DNA from: Portulaca oleracea
Taxonomy: Eukaryota; Streptophyta; Magnoliopsida; Caryophyllales; Portulacaceae
Reading direction: 5' to 3'
Length of the DNA stretch: 64,000 nt
Assembly (NCBI GenBank): GCA_029582165.1
Contig: CM055888.1
Span: forward strand, 11,724,001-11,788,000
The notes under the pieces were generated by a model. The model was not told the DNA's origin, searched no databases, and saw nothing but the letters and a program-made list of their open reading frames with translations. A program made the position numbers and the translations under genes. Below are positions 1 through 13,700 of the stretch, piece after piece. How positions within the stretch are numbered: the stretch's first letter is position 1; the number at the start of each line of letters is the position of its first letter.

Positions 1-1180
1 CGTACCAAAACTCGAGCCAATGATAAAAGGGAAGTATTAGGATGACATGAATTTTTGTAATTGTCATAGGTGTCGGGGGCATGACAGGGAAAGTTGTTGA
101 ATTCGGAGAATAGGATCAAGGAGATGATGTGATCAGGAAAATTGCCCCTGCCAAAGCAACACAAAATCCAAACAAAAAGCATAATCCTATGTTTACCATC
201 CATGTCGGTCTTTACTTTAAAGATATACACTTGTTTCTAATTACTCTAGAATCCTCAGCAAGTCAACCAAGTTCCAAACTTGGTTCTCCTACATGGAATC
301 CTTTTCATATTTCATGGCTTCAAGCCATTTCTTGGAATTTAGACTTGCCAAAGCTTGTTTGTAGGTACTAGACTCATCACTTTCCAAAAGTAGTAAGCTG
401 GTGTTAGTCATGAGATAGCCACGTTTCACTGGTGGACGAACCTCTCTACTGGACCTACAAAGGGTACTGTCTACGACTTTAGGTTCCACATCTACCTGAT
501 CCTCAACTACTTGAACCTCATCTTGTACTTGATGTGTTTTAGTAAGTATTGGGGGTGAGAGTAGTGGTGTTAGCGATAATGATGGAAGTAGTAGTGATGA
601 AAGCAGTGGTTTGTCGCTCTTGAACTTCATCAAGTTCAATATTTCTCACACTCTTTCTGTCAGAGATAAACTCGGTCTAAGAAGAAAACATTCCGAGATA
701 CAAACATTTTGTTAGAACAGTTGTGGAAGTAGTACCCTTTAGTTTCTTTTGGATATCCCACAAAGAAACACTTTCCATATCTAGGTGCGAGTTTATCCTT
801 GGGTTGAGCTTTAACATAAGCTTCACAACCCCAAATCTTGAGAAAAGGCAGTCCAAGAACTTTTCCTGCCCATATCTCGTATGGTGTCTTCTCAACAGCT
901 TTAGTTGGAGTCCTATTGAGTATGAGTGATTCAACTTTAAGTGCATGCTCCCAAAAGCTAATATGGAGTTCTGCCTCAAGCCCTCAGCCATCATCGACAT
1001 ACCATATCTAATAAAGTACAATTTCTCCTCTCAGACACACCAATGTGTTGTGGTGTTCTCGGTGGAGTCAGTTATGAAACAATTCCACAATCCTCGAGAT
1101 GATCATCAAACTCTTAGCTCATCTATCCGCCTCCTCAATCCGATTGGAGAGCTTTGATCAAACTCTTGGTTCATCAAACT
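1..1180 (-). pseudogene. Ty1/Copia pol remnant (integrase C-terminus to start of reverse transcriptase)
   Basis: Read on the minus strand, broken frames match a plant Copia polyprotein in order. About 1110-1020 resembles the integrase segment before and around SERRN (here TENTTTHWCV then MSMMAEG). 1020-677 carries the segment ending KGYYF..SRNVFFL in intact relatives, seen here as KKLKGTTST in a shifted frame. 639-289 holds the linker and the start of reverse transcriptase (SSREVRPPV, then SLNSKKWLEAMKYE), and 288-100 continues as ENQVWNLVDL and TDMDG-like pieces. Stops and frameshifts interrupt every segment. The element runs off the left edge, so the 3' part of pol and one LTR lie outside. 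It is a dead fragment. Confidence 0.8.
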
Positions 1181-2106
1181 CTAAAAGTAGGTGTAGTTTA
1201 GGTGAAGTGTGAAGATGTGCCTTTTGCTCAGGAAAAAGGAACAAAGTTTTTATTGACTCACTTGGCCTTACAGGCGGAATTTCAGATGTGATAGATGATT
1301 GAAGTTTGCACGACAACGTAACCATGGTGAGGTAGCAGTCAAGACAGATAGTTTAGAGATGGTTCACGCCCTAAAAAATCCTAAGACCATATGATTAGAA
1401 TTGTCATCCATGTGTGACGACTTGCAAAAACATCGTTGTTATCCTCAAATTGTTATAAGATTAGCAAGGTAGCTCATGGCATAGTTAAACCAACACAGAA
1501 ATACAATGAGGAAATTGATTCTCTATCAATTCGCTATGAATCTAGTACCCAACTGAACTGAGGAGTCGTTCTTGGAGAGCTCCAAAGCACATGGTAGAAG
1601 ATAGAAGAAAGAGAAGTCTTTACCGAGTCCAAATGACATCTTGTCAGTCAAATTGCGTGCAGACCGCTTATGCTAGGTTTATGTGTCCTAACAAGAGGAA
1701 ATAAAAGAGTTTTGTCTTATTTGAGAATTCCTTGGAGCTTCCTCAAGATAGCTTGGATGACATGACACATAGAGTGACAAAGTTGGGTTGTGGTACATGC
1801 TTCATTCGCGAGGACTCTATAACTATGGTGGAACTGCTTAAAGAAAAATGATACATAGCGAAATTTGAAATTCTAGGAATCAATTTCGTTTTCTCATTTT
1901 TAGGTGTCTATATACATTGTGATGTTCTCGTTGATTTTTTTTTTGTAGCTGACATACTATTATTGTTTGTTATTTTCGCACTGCTATTACAAACACTTCA
2001 ACCTATTCAGACATTAAATTATAAAAAAAAAACACGGCACGTAGCTTGACCACTAAAGCACACACGTTGGCTTATTTCTCTTTCCTTCATTTCGTTTGTG
2101 TTGTCT
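1181..2106. other. Unannotated intergenic stretch
   Basis: No open frame with recognisable similarity on either strand. It may hold further decayed retrotransposon sequence belonging to the Copia remnant on its left, but I cannot identify domains. Confidence 0.4.
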
Positions 2107-2115
2107 CCTTTGCCA

Positions 2116-2856
2116 TGCAAATTATTGTATGCTCCTGGAACATGTGCTCCAGCAGATGACATGGCAGCCATGTCAGATTTGTTTTTTTAAAAAAAAAAAA
2201 ATCAGTTAACTACTTGTCGGTTACCAACGTCAGTTAAATTGAATTGTTCACTGAAGATAACATCATTGTTCACCATACGATGTTCACTAAATTGAGTTGG
2301 ATTGTTCACTGACATTAATGTGATTGTGCATTCACTTGAACAGCGTTGTTCATTTACTTCCACTGCGTTGTTCATTTACTTCCACTATATTGTTTACTGA
2401 ACTTGTTCCACATAGTTTACTCTAAGAAAAATTTAGAGTGTTCATCATAACTTGTTTGCTCTCTTAAAAGATTAAGATCGTTTATTCATGAAATCAATTT
2501 ATAATATATAATCTTCTTATGTGACAAAATTTCTATCATTAGAACTTATCAAATAACATGTACTTGAACTTGCAGGAGTGAATGGCTAAACAATGAATTA
2601 GTAAATAATGACATGGTGAACAATGAAAATATTTTCAATGAACAACCACTAGTTATTTGATAACATTGTAACATATTTAGTGAACAATCTCAACATATCT
2701 AGTGAACAATCTCGATATACAGGAGGAACAATCTCAACATATGTAGTGAACTATCATATTTGGTTATGAGTGAACAAAGACTCTTTTATGGATGAACAAT
2801 GTTGTATGCCACGTAGGACCCGGAGCATATGCTCCAGGAGCATATAATACATATTG
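2116..2856. mobile_element. Non-autonomous Mutator-like (MULE-type) element
   Basis: The element is bounded by a perfect 9-bp direct repeat, CCTTTGCCA (2107-2115 and 2857-2865), the duplication length typical of Mutator elements. Near the ends are imperfect inverted repeats containing TATGCTCCTGGA and GCTCC (about 2123-2150 and 2823-2850). The left half is studded with TTGTTCA and the right half with the reverse complement TGAACAA, so the interior is a mirror-image set of subterminal repeats. There is no transposase. The element ends about 230 bp before the TBCCD1 start codon, so it may affect that promoter. Confidence 0.72.
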
Positions 2857-2865
2857 CCTTTGCCA

Positions 2866-3088
2866 AGCCAAAAAATAAAAAATAAAAATCGATTATTACG
2901 TATGCAACAGAAAAAAAAACAGGAAAATGCAATCGGGAGCTGGGTGTGGCTCAACGTTGCGAATTGCGATTCATTCTCCCCTTCTTAGCGCCACTTCTCA
3001 CTCTCTGCCTTTCTCTCTCCTCATAACTTCCATTTCCATACATCTAAATTAATTTCTCCATTTCTCCCATTTGCTTTCCCACACAGAC
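2866..3088 (+). promoter_or_regulatory. Promoter and 5' leader of the TBCCD1 gene
   Basis: This short AT-rich stretch, with an AAAAATAAAAAATAAAAA-like segment at about 2871-2888, passes into a pyrimidine-rich leader (about 2972-3080) and then the start codon at 3089. The transcription start is not resolvable. The Mutator-like element directly upstream limits the native promoter kept here. Confidence 0.4.
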
Positions 3089-4654
3089 ATGGCGGAAGAC
3101 ACGGAGGCGCCACCATCACCACCGCCTGAAACGCTACCGCCCCAGAAGGACCCGATCCGGCTTCGAGCTCGGCGGGAGCCATTTGAGTACGGCCTCCTCC
3201 CAATCCCCAAACTCATCTTCTCCGACTGTGCCACCACTCTTGCCTCCCTCAAAGAGAAGCTCCTTCAATGCGCATCCTCCTCCCGAGTCGACTCGTCCGC
3301 CATTGCCGACACTCTCCAGATCTCTCCTGAGCACTCTAAGCTTGTCCTTGAAACACTTGCGTCTATCCTCCCCTTCGATGCTGATCCCCTTGTCTCCGCC
3401 AAGCCTGATGAGGTTGAAACCGTTGGTGTAAATGTCTTCGATTTGATCTTGTTTTTGTACATTCAGACATACAAGAAGCTACTTCCTAAGACTCATAAGG
3501 ATTCTGCTGCTGTTGCCGATGTTTGGCCTTCAACATCCGCATTTGATGGCTACCTCTCCGCGCTCTCTCCGCTCCAGGTAATTCATCATCTTTTAATAAT
3601 TGGTGTTGGAAAAGGACATTCAAGACAATGTTGGAATTACATGCATTGAATGATGAATTTTGAAAGTAATGGTGTAGAAAAATGGGGTCACATTGCATTT
3701 GTTTTTGATTCCTAATAGAGCCTGAGCTGTTTGGTTGGGTTTCAATGACAATTTAATCAAAATACTGATTAACCTGTGTACTTTTAGTTTGAATTGGGTT
3801 GTGACATGACTCTTTGGGCAGTGATTGGTTGTTTGAGCTTAATCTTCTTTTGTGACTGTTCCCACTATGTTGTTTGCTTGCTTCAAACGACCTATAAGAT
3901 TCCACTGATAGTTTTTATGTGAGTTTATGATCTTATAAATGTGAAATGTGCTTATAGTTATCATAAACATGAGTTACAGGACATGGTGATGTCTGCCTGG
4001 TTAGTTGGATAATTGGATTTAGTGCATTCATAAGACCATTCACCAATCAAGAGAGTGAGAATATAGCTTTGCATCCTGTGCAGCTCTTGAAAAGGTTAAA
4101 GACATTGCTAGTTTCAAATCCATGGTTTGTAATTGTTTGGATTAATCTTTTTGCAAGTAGGGGCAAGATCACACATCTCACTTTACAATAGTTGGGAGTC
4201 TTGGGATTGCCTTGAACAGCTTAATGCTGGCATTTTTCTTTATGATACAAAAACCAAAACGACACCCTTCCCCTTCCTTTTGTGTCTGTGTGTTGTTGGG
4301 GGGAGGGGTAGTTGTATTACAAACCATGACAAACTAGTACGATGAGACATCTTTAGTGCTGAACGGCCTCTAGCTTTTCATAGTGCCCAATTTCTGGCCC
4401 TCTTTTTCTTTACTGAAAAATGTTTCGATTTCTTCGCCCCTCCCCTTTCATTGTGTATCTCTCTAAAATATGGTTCCAACTGCCAACACCTAAATCTTCT
4501 CAAATCCTACCGTGTGGAATCCACGTTGGTGGTTTGTCATTGCTGTCACTGTTGTGGGCAAATTCTAGTGGTCTCCAATGACTTCAACAGCCTTGGTTTC
4601 ACTACCATGACTGATATATATATATATCTATATATCTATCTATCTATCTATCTA

Positions 4655-4715
<61 letters not shown>

Positions 4716-7700
4716 AGTGCCATAGTAGCACCCCTTCTTGTTTGGTAGTACTTAGTTTTGTGAGAGCCAGGGCATTGATCGGCCTTTTGAATCTGAGTCC
4801 TTTATGTCCAGGAGATATTGAGAGGCCCTAGCCCTTGGCTTTTAGGGGAAAGAGAAATGTAGCAGCCATAGTGCATTCGTGAAGCGGAATTTTATTTGTG
4901 GATTAATCAATTGAGTGACTACAATGAAGAGAACTAGGAAGCAATTTTTCTTTGTTTCCCTTTTTTCCCCCTCTTTTTGGTCCTTTTGGAAGAGGGGGTG
5001 GAGGAAGAGAGACATTGGCGGGATTATGCAGGAGGAGATAGAGAAAAGAGGCGCACACTAGTGACATTTTCAGGGAGAGAAGCAAGAAAGATGCATGTAG
5101 TATTTCTAATCAAGGAAGGGAAGAGGGATTGATACTTTGTTTTGATATCATAGAAAGGTGTGGAAAAGGTTAGTAATGGAACGAAGAAATTTGTTGTCTT
5201 ATTTAGATATGTTAGTGAGTGAAATTGAATGCAATGAAGGTAAACTCATTAAAAATCTTTCCTTTACCTCCACTACCCCCAATTTAGGAGTATACGAAAA
5301 ATAAAACACATATTCTGATTTTCTTCCTACGTTTTCTAGATGCAAGCGATTGAGGATGTTACATGGAGAATAACATTCATTTTTTGGGAAGCAAACATTG
5401 CAAATGGTGCAGCAACAAAATATCAAAACGTGTTGCCCTATCGTAGTGGAAACAACAGATGGATCTAAACATAGGCAACCTTAACCTTGTTATTTATGTA
5501 TATATTTTTTATTCTAAAGACCCACAAGAAAATATTTTCACATAAATTTCTCTGGTATTGAGGTTGACTTTAAAGATTGTTGTAAAAGCAAATAAATTAG
5601 TTATTCATCCAGAAAATAATAATGAACATTGTGCCTAAATATGCAAATCCCATGTTAGGCATAAAAATAAGAGCAAATGATCTGGAAGGGTATTTGGAAT
5701 GTAGATGTTTCTTAAAGTAAAGACAAGAATGGTAATAAATCCAAAATTTACATGAAAACCCAAATCCCGAGAAAACCATTGGAGGCAAAAGAGCGACAAC
5801 CCCACTATGAATGGTGAGAGTACAAATTATCCAAGAGACTTGCAAGCAACAATGAGATCAAGTGTAACCTAGGAATGAATCTCAAACGGCATAAAAGGTC
5901 AAGGAAATTATTACAAATAATTCTCTCAAACTACCTCTCAACTTAAAATGTAAAATAGATAAATTGAGAGGGAACAACCCATAGAACACCAAGTCTTGGT
6001 GGTACCATGCTACCATGTCTCACTTGAGATGGTAAAATAACCACCATATAAATAGGTAACACTGTAGGTGAATTGGGATGGAAAATAGTCTTGATTCTCG
6101 TACCTTAATGGCTGTAAAACTCAGTCCTAAAGGCCCATAAATCACTATATAAAGACAGCTGAAAAACACCATTGGCTTGCCACAAGTAATGCCTAATCGA
6201 GGTAAGCAAAATGACCAAGAAAATGAGGACGAGTAGTGAACAAATAGCCCGCCAGTGTTCATTAACATGATAGGACCATATGGCTCGCAGGAGGATAGCC
6301 ATCCCAAGGCCTAAATCCTGCAATGTTCGATGATCATGATTTATGTGCAACCTGCATGTAAATTGACTAGTGGTTGCACATGATCTCATCAAAAATCATT
6401 TGTATATGAATTGAGCTTCGGCTACTATCCTAACAAATCGGTGGGACTTAGTTTAATATAGCACGCTTAGGGTGCGCCCTAACACACAAAAGCTCGAAGC
6501 CTAAACTACTGCTCTTTGTTTGGGAAAGCCTGTGCTTTTTCACTTTAAACCAAGGGTCGAAAATAGTAATGTTGAAGCGTCGACCCCTCTTATTTTTTCC
6601 TGGTTTTTCTCCATTTTTATAATATTATGTCCCCTTTTCTCTTTATCACTACACGTCTCCATTTTATCTTAGCTTGAAAGAAAGCATTGTCCTCCACAGC
6701 TTGAACTTAGTCACTTCTTTGATGCCATATCTAACTTGTTCCACAAATTATAGACTGGTAATGATTTTAAGCATTACTACGAGTGTACATTGAGTCCAAA
6801 GGTCTTGTGCCTTTGCTTGGATGCCCGTAGCTTTGGCTTGGGATCCAAGGGCGCTTTGGATTCGCCTGGAGCTCTTTTAAACTAAGCGGTGGCATAAAAG
6901 AAATGTAAATTTGGGCCACACCTAACATCGAAAGTGTTAAACTGCTTACTAAATGATTTATGTGAAAAAGCAAATCTAAGGTCAACAAGCCAACAATGCT
7001 GATCCTAGGCTGTAATATGATCACTAACCAAGGCTAAAAGCTTTCATGGGGTATGGGTGAGCCATTGGGATTATGTCCTAGTGGTCAAACGTTCACGTCT
7101 TATCCACGTTAGAGGGTTTTACTAGTCCTTAACTTTAGAGCCCCTAAGAAATGGTTAAGGTGTGTGCAAGCTTGTTCGGATACCGTATGTTATAAAAAAA
7201 AAAAGGAGCGCGATGTCCTAGACAAGTGTAGGTGAGCGAAATGTAGTATTTAATATGACAATCCACACTAATTCCTTCTCAAATACATTACAATGAGTGT
7301 CAACCATAGAGATGGCCTTGCTTCGTTACTATCCGGAAAGAAACCTTTTTACCTGTCAGAGAGTTTAGTGTGGGCATTGTGCAAGCACAGACGATGTAAT
7401 GGGAAGAAGATGATAGCTCTTTGTGAACATTTCATTCTTGGGCTTGAGGATATGCTAATAAGCCCATAAAGATGCATTTTGATGTTTTGTACCTTTGTTA
7501 GTTGTAGATATTGCCATATCGGTGGTGTTGTTCAACAATGATATTGCTGTAACGTATAACATTTCGACCAAGCACTACTGAGTCAAATATTAGTGTCTAT
7601 CGAGCTGGCATTTGCGTTACATTAAGCAGCTAAGTGGTAGCTAAATTTACCAAACACACTTTCTTCATCCGCTAATCTAAACAACTATACATTAAGAACT

Positions 7701-10700
7701 ACATTAGGGCAACTATGTATTGCTTAAACAACTGTTTGCTTCTCAAACATATATTCACTATGTAAATAACTAATTTTCTGGAAGAGTGTTGCAAAATTTG
7801 TTGTATGATGATATACCATATGGATGATACAACCTTTATGTAGCCAGCTTCGCTTGTAATATATACCTGTGTCAATAGCTTTTATTACGTCAGCAGATCC
7901 AATAGGGTCAAAAGATCAGGAAGAAGATTGAATACATGGTCTGTTCATTTACTGAGGTCCAACTCTTATAGCGTCAAAATTTGTTTGATTGGGAGTGACT
8001 TGGTATATTGGCAGATCTACACTACCATGCGCTCTGTTGCTTCTGTAGTATGTAAATATTGTTTAATTTTTTATTGAGTTCTGTACCGTTAGTTGATTTG
8101 TAAAAATGGAAAATCATGCTTTGTTGGGGCCTTCTCTTAGTACAATTCCTTTAGATAGGGAGCTAGAGAGGTACTTACAAGGGTTATTTGACACGTGGTG
8201 TCTTTTTTATACTGTAATTGCATGCATAAAGCAGGTCTTTCAAAATGTATTTGATATGGCTTATATTAAGATTACTTTGTTTCTGATTAAAAGAAGTTTT
8301 CTTAGACAAATATTAATATATGTTGGAAGATGATAAACCCAATATCAAGCCGTAATATGTATGAACTTTTGCTAAAGTAAAAGAAATTTGCATGTTGGTT
8401 TTCTTATGTTTCACGATAGTGAAGAAAACATCACACTGATTGTGGGTGGGTTATCATTTTAAATGCCCTGATGACAAAATTTCTACTCTCCTTGCAGCTT
8501 GTGCGGAGCAACAGCCGCAAATATCCATCACAATCAGATGAAGAGTCTCATCAATTATCATATTTGCAGAAGCATTTGGATAATATCCTCGGCCTATTAT
8601 CTGAGCCAGTTGAAGGCGAAGGCGATGAATCCATGGTTAGTTGCAGTAGTTTCTGCCTTGTGTGATCTATTGTGTGTTCAGTATGTATTAGCAGCAACTT
8701 GCATTCTTGAAGTTTTCTGTAAATATGAATTTAAACTTAAAAGGCTTAGATTACATTATTAATATATAGTCCTTTTCTGATGGTACAGTCTTTTTCTTGT
8801 GTGCGTGGGGTGGAGGTGGGGGGTCAAGGTTGTAGCGTTAGCGGTCTTTAACAATAGCAGTTGGGTGCAATTGCATGCATATACTTACGAATCTCATGTT
8901 GACCAACAGCTTCTGATTTCTGGTTGGTTTACATGGGGGAATGCTTCGCTTAGGAAAATATAAATATATATTAATCATAGGATCAAATGATTAGATGCTC
9001 AGCAAGCATCCTACAAGTTATGTACAACCAAAATATAGACTATTGACAAAATCTACCACCTCCAAAGAAGAAGAGCTGATCTTCCCATTAACCCAAAAGA
9101 GAGACTTGATGGAATTGTCTTTCAAGTGCTGAAGAGGAGTTTCAACTCTCTCAAAAACCCTTAGGTTTGTTTCTCTCCAAATTCTCCAAAATTTCAATGT
9201 GGTATAACTACATGGGAGAATGCTTTATCTGCTGTGTTCCTTGGAATTGGAAAAAAGCTACTTCACAATGGTGGCCAAATTATTCTTCCGTTTGATAACT
9301 AGTTATGAGCTCCATTTTATTAAAAAAGATGGTTTGCGATGGATGTCATAGAGAGGAATCAATTTGCTTTGTCAGTACAGAAGTAGACAGGCTGGGCATG
9401 ACAGCGGTGATTTGTTCATTCTCTTACTGTACAAGTTTCCTTGCTTTCCACTCCTTTTACTGTGTGTTCTGAGATACAGTTTTCAAGTTTCAAATATTGT
9501 TGTAGTGAAAATTTCCTTTGCTATATTTTTGAGGAAGCTGATGACTTGCTACTATTTATTCAGTTTTGTTTCTTGATATGTCCCCTCTCCCCGAATTCTT
9601 CTGATATACTTATGTAAGAATTTATGACAGGTATTGTCCATAGAGAGGTTTGAACATCTTGGTTTTCTCATTCAATTCAGCGATAAGGGATCTGAATCAG
9701 TACCACTGAGCCAAGTAGCACCGTTTTTTGCAAATTCAGACCCTGATATGCCTGCTGCAGCTGTATCTGCTGCGCAAGTTCGTGATTGGCTTTTGCAGAA
9801 GATAGCTGATGCCTTGGCACAGATATTAGAGAGGGCTACTGCAAAAGAAAACGGTCCATCAAGTGGTCCTGATCAAGATGTTGCTATGGCTGATGCGAAT
9901 ACAAGCCCATCTAAGGCATCAATGAGCTCTAGGGGTCTCTTTGTTATTGAAGGGATCTCTAAGTCCTCTCATGTAAAGCAAGCTGCTGATGTTAAAAGTT
10001 CTTCTCTCAAGGTGGGTACGTTGTATCATGGGGAGCTTGTACTCCTACCCTGCCCCTAGAAAACACTTATTACTGATTGGAAGTGGCTATATATATTACA
10101 CCAAAAACTTATTGGATGCAAGGATAATGCCATTTCAAGCTACCGAAATAACGGAAACAAAATAATTCTGAAAGTTGAGGATTAATCTAAGATCCTAAGC
10201 TATGAAAAAGAAATTATTTCATATTTGGATTTCTGGCTGTTATATTTGCAGTACTTCACTTGTTGTATTGCCTTTTTTATACTCTGAATATCCTTGCCCA
10301 TGTCCCTAGTTTGAGTGTCGTATACAGTGAACAAACTGAATGTTGCTGATTCTGAGTCAAGTGATGCATCTCTAAAGTCATATATTATAGAACATGTGGC
10401 ATCCTTGATGTCTCTCACAATGATCATGTTCTGTATACAGAGTAGGGGTGAATAGCTGCATCACATTGAGATTGTATGTTGATTTGTTACAGCCGTTCTG
10501 TTTGTGTTATGTGTCTCAACGATGTCTTATCTAGCATTTTTTGGTTTTGGCTTTTTTTATTTTATTTTTTATTTGGGTTCATTTTTATTTGTTCTCAGGG
10601 CTCACTTTTAACAGCTTTTGAAATTTGAAAATGCAGGTCATAAACTGCCATGACTCTGTCATTTATGTTCTAGCGCCTTTGAGATATGCCACCGTATATG

Positions 10701-13700
10701 GCTGTTCTGATGCAACTATAGTTCTTGGAGCTGTTGGCAAGGTAATGATACGGTTAATGATGAAGGCATTTTTTCCTGGCTCATATAAATCGTATTATAG
10801 AACCTGATACTTCTATGAAAGTGTACAATTTTAATTTAGATAGATGATTCAAGGAGACCTATGGGTTAGATGCCAAACGAACATGACATTACTACTCTTT
10901 TAACAATATGACAGGCTTTAAGAGTGGAACACTGTGAGCGAGTCCATGTCATCTCTGCAGCTAAACGAGTATGCATTGCCAGCTGCCGTGAGTGTGTATT
11001 ATTTTTAGGAGTCAACCAACGACCTCTTATTGTTGGTGATAATCATAAGCTTCAGGTGTGTTGCTGCCTCTTCCTGCTTCTTATATGTTTGTTTAATGGT
11101 TTTTAAATATATTTAATTTGTTTTAGTGACTTAGAAGTCACTTTTGTTTATGACTTGATGGGTTAAAAACAATTGTGTGCCTTTTTTGCCAGTGTTGAAC
11201 TTGATTTTGTTAGCATTACCTTACTGACGGCTGGGCAAGCCACTAAACCCCGATCACTTAAAGATGGGGGACAAATTGCATTACTGAGTTGTTCATATTT
11301 ACTTCTTTGTGGTTGTGTTTTACTCTTGAAATTCATGTTTATCAAATGTTCTGTCTAGATCTGCTTTCCTGTAATCCTGAAGAGGGCTACACAGTCATGA
11401 CCCAAGATAGATGTTCGGTTGGAATTTTTGGGTTTTCTAGAGTCGGGATGTCGAACCACGAGGATGGGTGTTAGTCTTGTTCAGGTTTTCGGTTTGCTAA
11501 AGGTCCAAGTGCAGAAAGCAATAAATAAGTAAATTAAGCGATTAAACTAATTCTAATCATGCTACTAAGACATTACGATCAACAAACTATCACAAAGCTA
11601 ATCAAGAAATTACTAACAATCGATTCAAAGGAAACCTATAACACTAGCAAGGAAAACATTCAATAACACTTAAACTATCACAATGATCAAGAAGCAAATT
11701 AAAGCAATTAACAAAGCATTGAATTAACTGTTAATAAAGTTAAGTACCAAGTCCATACCCTTGAAGACTAATCATAATCTCTATTCTTCATTCTTCATCC
11801 TTGATCTTCATTTGTAACTTTCCCCGAACAAATTAGAAAGTTGTGAATCAAGTTACTAAGGACCCTCAAATCCTCACTCCAAGTAAGATTTGTGGCCCTT
11901 AATCCCCCTTTTCACTAAAATGATTGATTTGGTGGCTAACCTAGAAACTTTTAATGATAAACTCAATGAAATCAAAAGCAACAAGGTAAATGAAGAAGAA
12001 ACTTTGCTGAAATTACTTGAAAGAAAGTGTTGATTACACTCAAGAACCCAAGAGCTTGGAGAACAAGAAAGCTTGAAAACCTAAGAGAGAGAAAGCAAAA
12101 TGCATAAACTTGAAAGGAAATTGTATGAAAAACTTAAGTAAAAACAATACTAAAACTAAGCTGCTACTAATTTTGTTGCTAAGGGTTTATATGCTACAAA
12201 GCCAAAGTTGTTACACAAAACGTAGCATTTCACCCAGAGAAAGTGCGCGTAAAAACAGGATGACCCGGGCGAGTCAGTCAGCGTCTCGGGCGAGTTGGCC
12301 TTCTGGCCACCGGATGCTCCTTTGCTCTGGCAATTTTCTCGGCCGCACAGGACAAGGTCACGACCAAGTCATCATGCGACTCGAGCGTGATAGCTTTCTG
12401 AACCTTCCTTGCCTTAGCCATTTTCTTGGCTTCAATGTTAATTTGCAGAGGTTGGTCACGACCGAGCCATAAGGTGACTCGGGCGTGACAGCCTTCTGGT
12501 CTTCACTTCTCCTTAGCTGGAATTTGCATGCTTCAAGGCCACAGGCCAAGGTCACGCCCGTGACAATGATAGACTCGGGCGAGTCTGGCTGCTGCTCAAC
12601 CTTTCTACTGCTTCTCTTCATACTTTGTGAAACTTTGCTCCATTTTCACCTTTTCCACTCGGTTTTTGGCTCTAACTCTTTATTAACCTACAAGACTAAG
12701 AAAACAACATAACTAACATATAAAACGGGGTTAAAACGAGCAAGACTCCCTATAAAAGACCTAAAATTCGGCTCAGAACGAGACCGAACAATAGAGTTTT
12801 ATTTCTGCATGAATATCATAATTTAAGCTATGAAAGCAAATAATTGATAGGATCATATATTCAAAAGAAAAATGGATTTTAATGAGCCGATCCATATGGG
12901 TTGGGACAATGGTAAACCGAACTTTAGAATTGTGTCACCGTAAGCTGGATTATTTGACCCTTGGATTTTGATGCGCCACCACCAAGTTAACTTGGTGGGT
13001 TTTCTATGTGGCAGAGGAGATGGTTTTCGACTTTTCGTACGTGGCACTTGTATTGTGGTAATTTCAAATTTTTATATTTTGGATTGCAGTAGTCCAAACT
13101 ATCATATATTGAATTGCAATAGTCCAGACTATGATATATTGGATTGTAGTAGTCCAAAATATTATATATTGGATATAGTAGTCCAAAGTTGTTTAGCTTG
13201 GGTAACTTGGCGGTGGTATATTGAAATCCAAAAGTCGAATAGTTCAGCTAACTGTGATATATTTCTCCTGTTCAACTTACCACAACCCGAATCCCTATAG
13301 TTCGGCTCTCACTAAAATCCAATTTTCCTATTCAAAAATATGCAATTTGTCAATCCAAACAATCGATACCGAGGAAAACCTCAAGTTAAGATCCTTAGCA
13401 AGAATTGTCAGGTAGAAATGGTTATTTGAGGAAGGATTGTATGGGAGAAAAAAAGGGGGGGGGTGATTCTTTGATGTCTGCGTTTGGTTCTTTCCCGGGA
13501 AAATGTTTCCTGGGAAAATTTTTCCCGGGAAAGTTTTTCCTAGGAAAATTTTCTATGGGAAAGAATAATTCACAGTGTTTGGTTTATATTTGAAAACATG
13601 GGAAAGTTTGTGGGAAAACTTATTTGAAATGTCCAAACTACCCTCTATATGTTAATTTATAAAATAGGTTTTAGGGGCATTTTTGGAAACAAAGTTAAAA

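Larger units (their letters stand above)
3578..8497 (+). other. Intron 1 of TBCCD1
   Basis: A 4.9-kb intron between the donor after ...LSPLQ and the acceptor before LVRSNSRK. It holds a TA/TATC microsatellite, a dispersed repeat (6480-7000) shared with the TRB gene region, and a possible SINE (7040-7205). The open frames here show no similarity I recognise and are judged to be chance. Confidence 0.8.

Noticed and set aside
5560..6400. Three overlapping minus-strand frames (82-95 codons) in TBCCD1 intron 1
   Set aside because: They contain hydrophobic low-complexity stretches but no recognisable motif or splice structure. They could be decayed LINE DNA, but I could not show it.
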